Assembly (NCBI GenBank): GCA_030063045.1
Contig: JAQSEB010000028.1
Location: 248,001 to 312,000 of the forward strand
Direction of reading: 5' to 3'
Length of the DNA stretch: 64,000 bases
Origin: Pratylenchus scribneri
Taxonomy: Eukaryota > Nematoda > Chromadorea > Rhabditida > Pratylenchidae
Position 1 is the stretch's first letter. The number at the start of each line of letters is the position of its first letter. Of this stretch, positions 1 to 9,747 are shown one piece after another. Both the position numbers and the translations under genes were made by a program. The notes below the pieces were generated by a model. It was given only the letters and a program-made list of their open reading frames with translations. It made no database searches and was not told the DNA's origin.

Positions 1-955
1 TTGCAGAAAAAAAAACAAAGAAATTGCAGAAAAGAGTTTTGAAAATGCAGAAAAGTTTACACCGGTTTAACGGTTTGCCCTAGACCCCCAAACACTGTAC
101 CCATTCGATAGATCTCCGACGTGATTCCGCTTTTGCGCCACCGCATTTGAGCCATCAATGCTGCAACTAGGGAAGGGCTAAGGCTAGGACTAGGTTAGTG
201 CCTGCATGGGTTTAGTGTTGGGGTTTAGGGCTAGGTAGGGTTAGGATTAAGGCTTTTTGAATTGTCTTTATTTTTCCTATATGGCGGAGCAAATGAGGAC
301 TAAGAAAGCTGGTCAGTGAGGAAAAATGGTCAGTGGAAGACTGGTCAGTACGGAAAACTGGTCAGTGGGGAAAACTGGTCAGTACGGTAAACCGGTCAGT
401 GGAAAAGTGGTCAGTAAAGAAATGAGTCTAAAAATGCTCTAACTTGTATTTTTCGAGCCATTATAGGAAATTAAGGTTTGATTCATGCATAGCTCTCCGA
501 ATTGCATCGATTTAAGTATAATACTTATGGTTTGTTTACCTAAAAAAGAAATTACCCACTGACCACTTTTCCACTGACCGGTTTACCGTACTGACCAGTT
601 TTCCCCACTGACCAGTTTACCGTACTGACCAGTCTTCCACTGACCATTTTTCCTCACTGACCAGCTTTCCTCACTGACCAGTTTTCCGAACACGATCGAG
701 ACCACATCAAATCATATATAATTTTTCATGGTTTAATTAGTTTTAAACCAACCATACGAGATGGTTCAAGAGGTTAATACCCTTAATTTTTGATCAAACA
801 TAACAAAATAAGTGCCATTCGATGCGACTCGACGAGATCTATCGATTGGGTATAGGGTTTGAGGGTCTAGGACAAACCACTAAACCGTTATGAATTTTTT
901 TACCTTTTCAATAACATTTTGTGCAATTCCAATGTTTTTTTCTGCAAATTAAATA
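1..955. repeat. Palindromic foldback element at left edge (composite)
   Basis: The sequence near 60-115 (ccctagacccccaaacac, then cccattcgatagatct) returns in reverse complement near 836-890 (agatctatcgattgggta, then gagggtctaggacaaacc). The outermost parts also pair: 'ttgcagaaaa' near 1-50 against 'ttttttctgcaa' near 935-950. This suggests a long inverted-repeat element whose left end may lie outside the window. The same 'ctagaccctcaaac...taccca' core recurs at 5694-5998 and, more diverged, at 21396-21711, so it is a repeat family. No protein is encoded. A second inverted repeat (304-690) sits in the middle. Boundaries are approximate. Confidence 0.6.
304..690. repeat. Inner inverted repeat built of 'ggtcagt' units
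   Basis: Left arm 304-424 is a run of short degenerate units such as ggtcagtacggaaaact. The right arm (about 556-690) is its reverse complement (agttttccgtactgacc type). 'gaaagctggtcagtgagg' pairs exactly with 'cctcactgaccagctttc'. It would form a long hairpin with a loop of about 130 bp. A degenerate piece of the same unit lies at 6425-6475 in a GPCR intron. It is probably a non-autonomous foldback element nested in the larger palindrome; no clear target duplication was found. Confidence 0.65.
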
Positions 956-959
956 CCAT

Positions 960-1190
960 CCTATTGTAAATAGATAGATAGCGGTTAGATGTATCAAATG
1001 TTATATAATTTTTCATGGTTTGGTCAAAAATTATGGGTGTTTAAGCAATTAAATTGTCCTTTCTCTTTTTAATTCAAATTGGTTAAGCCAAAGCTAAACC
1101 ATAATCAAATGTTTTGACTTGACGAGTTTTATCAATTTTATAAAAGTTTATGATTTAGTGACCTATAAGAAAAAATTTTTAATCACTGTA
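960..1190. repeat. Diverged fragment of the palindromic element family
   Basis: Positions 980-1060 contain 'atataatttttcatggttt', also present near 715-735. Positions 1120-1165 (gagttttatcaattttata, gatttagtgacc) resemble the 'gagatctat...ccactaaa' arm of the foldback family. This fragment abuts the truncated chemoreceptor exon and may mark where that gene was cut. Confidence 0.35.
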
Positions 1191-1222
1191 ATTTTTTCGT
1201 TATTCTGAGAAATATTTCCCTG

Positions 1223-1646
1223 TTAAACAAACCGATTTAACAAAAAATATCTGTAAAAGAATTGGAAAACAATTAGCATTAGGTCGTAGACATATGTGAG
1301 AAGATTGATTAACATGAGAACAACAAGACCAAATGGACCAAAAAGATGATAAAAAGCATTGACAAAATAACCATAATAAACAAAAATTATATTTTCATCA
1401 ATGCGGGCAACGAACTATGTGTATGAAAATTAAGGTAATAAAAATATAATGTTCTACCTCCATTCCAATGATTTGTTGTCCAAGAAAGAATAGATCAAAA
1501 ATGCAGGTTTGGAGTAGTATTCGACTGTGGTTGACCATTTCCTTTGGAGTTTTTTTCATTATTAGCCAAATTAGCAATAAATTAAGAAAAATGCCAATTG
1601 GAGGAGAAATTAGTGAAAATATATGGATAAAAAATATAAAATCCAT
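1223..1646 (-). pseudogene. Truncated serpentine chemoreceptor (Srd/Str-like), 5' exons only
   Basis: Exon 1 (1458-1646) encodes 63 residues starting MDFIFFIHIF. It has a hydrophobic TM1 (IFLNLLLIWLI), then KKTPKEM and SRILLQTCIFDL, an arrangement typical of nematode Str/Srd-type 7TM chemoreceptors. It ends at a GAG/gtagaa donor. Exon 2 (up to 1414, acceptor cacatag, phase 0 on both sides) adds TM2-TM3 with FYHLFGPFGLVVLM and ends ...FFYRYFLLNRFV before a TAA at 1223-1225. A full receptor would be about 330 residues with seven helices; only about 127 residues and three helices are here. Sequence downstream on this strand is repeat-like, so this is probably a remnant cut by element insertion. 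A functional gene with far-displaced exons is less likely. The exact receptor family is inferred. Confidence 0.6.
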
Positions 1647-1722
1647 TTTTTACTGAAAAATTATTTATTTACTACATTTTTTAAAAAAAATGTTGACAAC
1701 GGAAATTAAAGGGAATAATTAC

Positions 1723-2344
1723 TAAGGCGCGGATAGTTAGGCATATAAAATTGGTAAAATAGGCGTCTTAAATAGGCAGAAAAAATCCAAAATAGACACA
1801 AAAAGGGTAAATAAAATTGAATTTTTTTTTTGAATTTTTGGCACTTTTTGAATATTTTTTTAAACCATTTTTACTAAAATTTTAAAGAAAAATACTTAAA
1901 AAGCATAAAATTGGTTTTTTTAACCAAAAAAAAAATACGGGATACGAACCCAAATTATCTCCCTTTTTTGCAATCCAAAACCCCTCTCTTCGCCATTCGC
2001 CATAATTTTCAATCTACGAAAATGACAATTTTTACAAATTAGAAGACGAAAGACCCATTTTCTTGATCTGTTCAAGAATTTTTCGAATATTTTAACCAAT
2101 GTATCAAAATTTAATTCAAAAATTTTACATTTTATTGCATTTTTGTTTGAAAATTTAACAAAAAATGCCAAAATAGGCAAAAAAGGGCGGAAGCAAAATA
2201 GTCAAATAGGCATGAAAAGTTGAAAATAGGCATTTTAAAAACTCATTTTTTACTTTCAAACCAAAAAAACACTTTTTACATGCGTATTATAGCGTTACAA
2301 GTCTAGGAAAAAAAATAGGCATATGACTTAAAAATCCGTCTCTT
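1723..2344. mobile_element. Non-autonomous DNA transposon with 9-bp target duplication
   Basis: Identical AATAATTAC copies lie at 1714-1722 and 2345-2353. The element begins taaggcgcggat and ends atccgtctctt, which are imperfect terminal inverted repeats. The 622-bp interior is AT-rich with scattered 'ataggca' motifs and no convincing frame. A 9-bp duplication is the length usual for Mutator-like elements, but the ends are too diverged to classify with certainty. Confidence 0.6.
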
Positions 2345-2353
2345 AATAATTAC

Positions 2354-5300
2354 AAAAAGAAAGCATTTTAAATCATAACAGCTGTCTTTTAAGATGAATA
2401 ATAATACACAAACACATCAAATATTCACCCAAACAAAATTAATTATTTGTCTCGATGAAATGTCTACCTTTTTGTACATTTCCTCGAAGTGCCAATTTAT
2501 TGCACTATCTTAAAAAGTGCAAACATTTTTAATATTGTTGATTAATTTGAATTCTAATTTCAAGTCAATTTTCTTCATTATAATTTTTCTATTAAAAATT
2601 GCTTCAAATTTATGTTTTTAATAGTATTTTCAATTTAGAATTCCCTATAGATTGATACCAACATGCCATATACAGATCACTTTGAATGAAGATAAAACTT
2701 GGGAAACATCACAATTTTAACGAAAACAGGTTTTTTTAATATTATATAAACATTTTTTTTCCAAAACATTTTATGTTTTTGTTTTTGCCTAAAATTTTAT
2801 ATATTGCTTTTTCAAAACATTTTTTTTTGGCTCTCTAAATATTTTGATTGTTTCTGACATTTTTTGTTTTTAAAACATTTATTTTCAAATATAGTTTTTA
2901 TTTTTCAAACATTTTGATTGTTTTTTTTTCTTATATTTTATGTTTTGATTTTCCAGTACATTTTTATGATTTTCTATTCAAGCATTTCGATTTTTTCTTT
3001 AAAATATTTTTTTTTCAAATATCTTGTCAAAAAAAAATTAATACATAAATTAATATTTGCATTAACATTGAGTCGCTTATATTTACAGCATTTTCGAAGA
3101 ATAGAACATATGCAAAATTAAAAAAATATTATCATAACATGTTAATATTTAATTAAATTTAAAACAAATAATATTATAGAAGAAAAAAATTCATTTTTAT
3201 TTTTTCTTTTGCCACAATTTATTGTTGCGATTTGGGGCAAAAAAAATAAACATGCGAAAATTGCATTACGATAAAAGGACTGAGAGCTAAGGAGTATTGG
3301 TTAAAATTGTGATAATTGGATTCATTGTTAGGGTTAAGTAAAACTGTGTAGTTTCCAATTGTATTTGTCCCAATTATCATCTTTCGTCGATTTTAATTCC
3401 AATATTAGTATATTTAGATAAATAAAGATGGATTCCAAAGAAAAGTGTAAAGCTAAAACGGAAACAATCGGAAATGCAGCCTAAATAAAAAATAAAAAAT
3501 TAGTAAAATAATTTTTTACCAAAAGTGTCAATGTCCTCCGCTAATTGTTTATCTAATCTACTTGTATTTTCACTGAATCTACCGTACTTTTTGACGTATC
3601 GAATTATTCGTCAACGAAGAATAATTAATAAATACTGAAAAAACAAATGCATGGAATTTCGGGCTCTGTTCGGAAGTATCTTTAAAATAAATTTTATTAA
3701 TTATTTATATCAAATCCATACACATTTTAATCCCGAACTCTGTGTACGGGTTCAGCATGGGGATGAATTGAAATCCGGGATATGGGTATGGGTACGGGTT
3801 TTGAAAAAATTCTGCTCTATTGACTCTATTTTTTATTCAATGATATAAATTTGAAAATTAACAAATAAAAAAACAATAAGCATCAGTGTACAGGCAAGAA
3901 CATAAAATGTGAAGTCATTCCCGGCAATCATCTCACCAACCATTGCCAAATTACAAAGTCGTCATACGTACAATTTGCTATGTTTCATGCCATTGATAGA
4001 TTTTTTAATATAAGAATGCTTGTTTCAATTAGTAGAATGGCTTGTGTAATGAAAGTTTGGCTTTGACTAATAAGTAATTTAATTGTTCACTCGCACACAT
4101 CTTTGTTCTTTGATTTTCAGAAATTTATGCCGAAAAAATATTTTTACGTCCAAAAATTTTTCTTCATGTTATTTTATAAAAAATTATATAAACTATTCTG
4201 TTATATAGGTATCTGATGAATATTACCATCCCAGTTATTCAATGCTGTATCAAACATCCAAATAATTGTGTTTGTAGAAATTATTTATTTTATCATTTGC
4301 CTTTTTACATTTATCGACCAAAATTTTATCCATGCTATTTGTCATCAGCCAATTCCGTAAGTGATGCCCAGAGATTTGATTCAATTATGTTTGTACTATT
4401 ATGCTTTATTGATAAGAAATTACATTTGAATTTAGCTTTTGAATAGAAATTTATCTCTGCATTCATTTAAATAAATTGAATTTTCAATATTTGTACAAAA
4501 AATGAATTAAATCAAAAACCTCTCTGCACAAAATTATTTCCTTTTAATTGTAAATGATCCCATTCACGCTCCCTTGATTCATTTCAATTTTTCTACTGTC
4601 TTGCCCCCAATTATTTTAAAGTGGAAAGGAGCATATTCCTAAATAGCTTTATGCAGAAAAATTAATCTTTTTGCAGAAAAATTATTCGTTTTGCCGAATT
4701 CCTCATTATCCAAATACAAATTTTTTAAACCACCTTTGGGCATCGAATCAGTGACTTTAAAAGAAAATATTACCTCATTACTCATTATCAGATACAAATA
4801 TTCATATTTCCAATTATTCTTTTTCTAATCAATGGTTTGGATTTTAAGAAAATATTGACAAAACGGAAATTGAATTTTTCCACCTTAACTTATTTCCATT
4901 AAAATTTTTTGATTCACTTCACTCTATTTGCATGACTAGGCCATCACATGGAATTGATGGGTATATAACTTTGGCTATTTTCCAAAGCGGTTCACTTTCA
5001 CATATTCACGCTCATTTAAGATATAAATTAAACCTATTGTCGAAAGCAAAGGCCATCCACATGGTTACTTTCCCTCATGTTATTTACTTACCTTTTTTGT
5101 AAGTTTGAGATTCGAAGTTGATGCCGTAAGAGTCAGATTTCCAAGTGCCTAAGGGGCCTTATTTTTAAGACAACGCTCTTATTTTTACCCTTATTCATTT
5201 TTTTTTCTCGCTTTTTTCCTTATGTTTTGATTCTGGTATCCTCAGTGCACAAAATCGGTCTAAATTTCGAATGTATTTCTTACTTTTCAGTGCGAAATAT

Positions 5301-5415
5301 CCATTAAAATTAAAACAGCTTAAGCAATGCCCTACAATGCATCCGCGGACATGGTAGAATATTATTATTAAATAAAAAATTAAAAAAGTAAATTCACACA
5401 CACGCACTCCCACAG
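2354..5415. other. AT-rich interval without a supported gene
   Basis: Apart from the repeat at 2440-2640, this interval shows a T-rich degenerate tract (about 2720-3010, irregular 'aaacatttttt' units) and a degenerate 'gggtatgggtacggg' patch near 3780. A TATA-like gtatataa lies at 4961. A short ATG frame at 5061-5098 followed by gtaagt could be a first exon of the GPCR downstream, but its phase does not match the GPCR's first recognised exon. Nothing else is recognisable. Confidence 0.5.
2440..2640. repeat. Dispersed repeat shared with 12655-12990
   Basis: The stretch 'tttattgcactatctt..aaaaagtgcaaacattttt' through 'tttttctattaaaaattgc' reappears in the same orientation at 12655-12810, and a 'tcgatgaaatgt' segment reappears near 12972. 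It is an old duplication of non-coding sequence. No frame is shared between the copies. Confidence 0.6.
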
Positions 5416-8400
5416 TGGTACCAATACTTTAAACGCGACGATGGTCCCCAGGCCGTAATCCTGCTCTCCTTCTATGGCGGACTTGCCTTCTTTGCTACGT
5501 TTGGCGTGCTCTTCAATGCGAGCATTGTTTATGTGACAATTAAGAGCAAGTAAGTGGATGCTAAAAGTGTAAAAAAGTTCTAGAAATTGTATTCATTAAA
5601 AAATGTGCAATTGGTAATCGTAAGAATTGCGGTCCCAAAAAATTATTATTTTTTCAGAAATTTGTTTGCTAGAGAGTCTTGCTGAGAAACTGCATTTTTT
5701 GCCGATAGATCAGTTTTTTGAATATAACTCTTTTGTGCTTGATCCTAGACCCTCAAACTTTATACCCATTTTTTAGAGCTCATCGAACCGTGTAGATTGA
5801 TATATAATTTGTCGGAATTTGACCAAAATTAAAGGTATTAAAGCATCTAAATTCTAAACCATATTTTGGTTTTGGTTTATATCCCAACAAACTATACTAT
5901 GCGCCTCGATAAGCTCTATAAAAATGGGTATAAGTTTTGAGGGTCTAGAATCAACCACTAAATAGTTATATTTAAAAAACTGATCTCTCGACAAAATAAT
6001 ATTATCTTGTTAATTTTTCGTTACAAAAATACAGGTCCCTGCATGGAGTTTGCAACATCCTGATCGCATTGGAGAGCTTCTTCTCATTGGTGATGGATGC
6101 GGGCTTCTACGCCGGTTTCCTAGTCCAGCTATTCGGACGGCGCTTTTTACGCTTCGATCAATGCTTTTGGTTCGTGCTCCCGCTAAGCATTATCGGAAAC
6201 GTGGCCCAGATGACAATGGTCTTCACTGGGCTGGACCGACTTCTCGCGGTTCTCTTCCCTTTTTGGTTCGCGTTTTTAGGGAAAATCAAAAGAACAAATT
6301 TAAATAAATTATAAATTTAACTTATTCCCTCAAAGCCCAAAGAGAAACCAACCAAAAACAATCTAGCAAAAATAAAAAGAATTTTGCACCAATCAAACAA
6401 TTTAAACAAACCAAAATTCTATTTCTGACCAGTTTTCGTTATTGACCACTGACCAACAAATTTCATTAACCGTTTTTCGTGACACACATAAATAATTAGA
6501 CTTATTAATATAATTCCTAGGTACAATAATCGCAGCAAAACGTTCCACTTTCTAATTGTTGGCACTGTGTTAATACTGTACGCCATCTATTTTGGCATCA
6601 TTGAATATATCGACTTTCATCAGAGTCGGGATGTGTGAGTGAAATTTTTCAAAATTGTATAATAGTTATGGTTAATTAGCCGCCGCTGGCGGGTTGGGTA
6701 GGCGTGTAGGGTACCCGCAAGGATTTTGTGCAAATTACCGGACCCGTTACCCGCACCCAATACCTATACCTACACCTCCAAATGATGGATTTAAAAAGTT
6801 CTGATTCCGGGTTCAGGCTTTTTCTAAGTTCCGATTCTGGATTCCGGAACTGAGTTTGAGTTTCGGTTCCTTTGAAAAATGAGTTCCGGTTCCAGTCAAA
6901 ATTCTGGTTCCAGCGAAATTTAGTTTTTAACTATTTCAGCCTTGTGACTTGCTCAGCAAACGTGATGGGCCAAACAGCCGCAATCGCGTCCATCATGCGC
7001 GTGACCGGACTCACGCTCAGTGGGACCATCATGATAATTTACAGCCTGCTGTGGTTCATCGTATTCCAACTCAAAAATACAATAAATTGTTAGTGAATTT
7101 AAATCAATTCATTATCTTTTTAAAAGATTTTCACATGCCATCTCCGATTGTCAATTTTTTTGCATTTTTGAGAAAACGAATATTTTAAAAGCTTGGCCGA
7201 AATTTGATACAAATTAAAAGTAAAAATTCTTTATTCCAAAAATTGAGCAGTAAATTTTTTTCAAATTTGAGTCATAGTTGTTCATATATATGGACGGGAT
7301 TTTACCCGGGGTTCCAATTTATTAGGTTCGTGGATTTACGTGGTTTTTTGGCCATCATAGAATTAGTTTTCATTAAAATGAATAATTTTTAAAAATTTCC
7401 CTTCAACTTTATTAGATGTGAGCGAAAAGAACCGAAAACTGATCAAATCACTCATCTTCCTCATCTCCCTTAACCTTTTCGGCGTATTCTTCCGACTCGG
7501 TGTGAGCCTGCTTTTCACGCTTTTCCCACCCAACATGTTCATCAAGTGGGGCTTCTCCAATGTCGGCACTTTTCTCATCATCATAGTTTACAGTGCGAAT
7601 GCGCCGGTTCTGTTTACGATCAGGTGAGTTTATTATATTTTGGATAATGAGTCAATGGTAGGATCTCGCCAGAATTCCGGTTCCGGGTGGCCAGAAGTTC
7701 TGGCATTTCTGTGGTTCCGGTTCCGGATTAAAAATTGACATCCGGTTCCGGGTTCCGGTTACCATTTGAAAAATGAGTTCCGGTTTCGGTCAAAATCCTG
7801 GTTAAGACGAAACCCTAGTCAATGGCTAGTGGCCACTTCGAGATGGTTTTTATGACTTCTGGCGCTTTGATTTGCCATATGTCAGTTAGCAGTAAAGCTC
7901 GAAAATAGATTTTGAGCTCATCTGGTAACTAAATGTCGAAGATATAAAATGTTATAAAAATGTACTTCCAAAACCAAATTTTTCCAAGTTCTGGACTATT
8001 ATCCGCGGAAAACTCCTTTTTTTAAATTTTTGGCCATATCTTGGAAATTTTTGTATATGATTTCATAGCTTATTAGAACATTTAGCTACCAGATGAGCCG
8101 AAAATCTCTTTTCGAACTTTACTGCTGACTAGGATATGGCAAATCAAAACGCCAGAAATCATGAAAACCATCTTGAAATGTCCGTTCCCCTATATATTGT
8201 AATCGAAAGAATAATAATTATTTAATTCAGCTACGAATACCGCGCCGAGTTTATCCGGCACTTCAAATGGCTTACGAAGGTCATCAGGTTCGAATCCACA
8301 CAGAGCCAAGTGGTCAAGCCCATCAACGTGACGAAAAACACAAATAGTGTCACTCATATGGCACAACAACCATTGAATAATGTAAATCAAGGAATTGCTG

Positions 8401-8435
8401 CGACCTTTAATCATCCCAATACTACTTCGCCTTAA
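5416..8435 (+). CDS. Serpentine 7TM GPCR, Srsx-type chemoreceptor (5' end incomplete)
   Basis: Six exons join in consistent phase: 5416-5549, 6035-6265, 6521-6634, 6940-7088, 7416-7623 and 8231-8435 (TAA). They give 346 residues. All acceptors are pyrimidine-AG and all donors are GT. Numbering from the first exon, TM1 is about 13-42 (with N34), TM2 about 50-75 and TM3 about 88-112, ending in LDRL at 111-114 and then LFPFWY. TM4-TM7 follow, and TM7 leads into the R-S-Y-E-Y-R-A-E-F tail typical of Srsx receptors. The C-tail is polar. Such receptors sit in the plasma membrane of sensory neurons and couple to G proteins. The initiating exon was not found; a candidate at 5061 is out of phase. Codons favour C at third positions, unlike the AT-rich surroundings, which supports a functional gene. 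Introns carry several transposon remnants. Family placement rests on motifs only. Confidence 0.85.
5694..5998. mobile_element. Palindromic MITE in GPCR intron 1
   Basis: The left arm starts near 5694 (gatcagttttttgaatataa) and includes ctagaccctcaaac and ataccca. The right arm mirrors it (tgggtataagttttgaggg, then ttatatttaaaaaactgatc) and ends near 5998. It belongs to the same family as the left-edge palindrome (1-955) and the 21396-21711 element. It is non-coding and tolerated within an intron. Confidence 0.7.
6635..6939. repeat. GPCR intron 3 with degenerate GC-richer repeats
   Basis: Around 6680-6780 there is a degenerate 'gggtacccgc / acccgcaccc' patch. Around 6800-6915 there are 'gttccggttcc' units. 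The segment 'tttgaaaaatgagttccggt' is shared with the hAT-like mini-element in intron 5 (7659-7817), so this is probably a degraded copy of that element. Confidence 0.5.
7659..7817. mobile_element. Short hAT-like MITE in GPCR intron 5
   Basis: Perfect 8-bp duplications GTCAATGG lie at 7651-7658 and 7818-7825. The element begins TAGGAT and ends ACCCTA (reverse complement TAGGGT), fitting the YARNG-type ends and 8-bp duplications of the hAT superfamily. Its 159-bp interior consists of 'ggttccggttccgg' units. Related sequence is in intron 3 and in the 22675-23337 element. Confidence 0.7.
7832..8182. mobile_element. Palindromic MITE in GPCR intron 5
   Basis: Arms of about 100 bp pair. Left 'cacttcgagatgg' with 'atgacttctggcg' and 'tttgatttgccatat' is mirrored on the right by 'atatggcaaatcaaa', 'cgccagaaatcat' and 'ccatcttgaaatg'. 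The inner parts 'gagctcatctggtaact' and 'agctaccagatgagc' also pair. It is non-coding and lies only a few bases after the hAT-like MITE. No clear target duplication was found. Confidence 0.7.
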
Positions 8436-9082
8436 AATTAAATCTTTGATTTTGTAATTTTTTGAAAATGAATTAAATTTGATTATTTCATTTATAAATC
8501 GCATTAATTGTAAAAAAATTTTTATTTCGTGGATGTATATTTTATTATTTTCCGACAATATCTGGATTCTATTATTAACTATTGTTTAAAAATTAAAATA
8601 TTCATTTTTTTCCTTAAAACTGCATCAAATTTATTTTATATATATTTCTTTTGATTAATAAAGAATGTTAAAATTGTTCAAATAATGGAAATGCAAACAA
8701 AAAAAGATATTGTAAACATAATGTTCCTATTAATAAGCAATTCCATTTTTAAGCAAATGAATATGTAATTTTGGATCAGTTTTTGTTCGTCATCAAATCA
8801 AACATTCTTGCTAATATTGATATGGGACTGATTCTGAGTTTTTTGAATTATTAAAATTAATATTATAGAAAGTGAAATGTTTTTTGTATAATAATAATGA
8901 AAATTCAACAGAAATTTTGCAATTTAATAGATTTCTTATGATTTTAAAACAAAATTTATTGATCTAAAAAACTCTGATTTTTTCAGCATGAAAATTTTTT
9001 GTCAAATTAATTATTTTGTATTAAATTAAATGGATAATACATATAAATATATTCATCTATTAAATAAATTTAAAAATTCTTA
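8436..9082. other. AT-rich interval downstream of the GPCR
   Basis: Presumed 3' flank of the GPCR, with 'aataaa'-type motifs possible near 8660. No gene or repeat structure was recognised here. Confidence 0.4.
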
Positions 9083-9290
9083 CGATGTTATTATTGTCTT
9101 CTGTGATTATATTATTTATAATAGTATTCTGCTGCTCCGTTGTAATAAAAAATGGTGATGACAAATTTTCAAACAATGAAGAGAAGTGTCTTTAAAAATA
9201 GGAATTTAAATGATTTTCTAATTTTACCGAGAAGATATCTCTCAATCCATACGGTTTGGGTTTAGACTGTTCAACTTTTCTGAACAAGGT
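9083..9290 (-). pseudogene. 3' remnant of a B/C-family gene
   Basis: On the minus strand, about 9228-9290 matches the end of an exon in genes A and C: a WIERYxL-like ending followed by a gtaaaa donor. Positions 9083-9189 match their next exon, starting after ...tttaaag with codons for TSxHCLK and ending at ATC/gtaag. The frame breaks within the second exon (early TAA), and no upstream exons adjoin. This is therefore a degraded fragment of a third family copy. See A (13510-13776) and C (19443-19771) for the intact equivalents. Confidence 0.65.
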
Positions 9291-9747
9291 TATATTTATT
9301 TGAAATTAAAATTTTATTGTCCAAATCGACCATGACGAATCGAATGAACCCATTCTCTTGTCTGAAATAATCTATAAATGAATTTTCCAAAAATAGCTAG
9401 AACAATGTCTATCAAATTCCGGAATTAGCCGAATTCTAATCAAAAATGAATTAATTTACCAAAAACTTAATTGTTGAAAATTTCGTTAAGTTCAAAACAA
9501 TTTTAAATAAAAAATAACAAATTTGTTTTTCTTTTGAATAAATTTCAAATTTTAATTTTCAATTTCTATTAGAATTTGAACAGCTGGAAAATAGGGAAAA
9601 TTGATGAATTTTGGAGGTTCCATATTCGGGTATTAGATGATGATGCCCTTGTTTGTACAGACAATATGGCCAATGAATATGGTATACGAATGGATATTTT
9701 TAAATTGGAATTCTTCATTCTTTTTAATTTTCCATCCATTTTCCAAA
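9291..9747. other. Interval upstream of the secreted repeat-protein gene
   Basis: AT-rich, without a recognised motif. It presumably holds the promoter of the gene that starts at 9748. Confidence 0.35.

Noticed and set aside
2848..3121. Phe-rich frames
   Set aside because: Products of the T-rich low-complexity tract.
4216..4446. Cys-containing 76-codon frame
   Set aside because: AT-rich, with no signal peptide, domain or spliced partner; a random frame is likely.
8190..8558. Minus-strand 122-codon frame over the last GPCR exon
   Set aside because: Antisense of a well-supported exon; its extension lies in AT-rich 3' flank.
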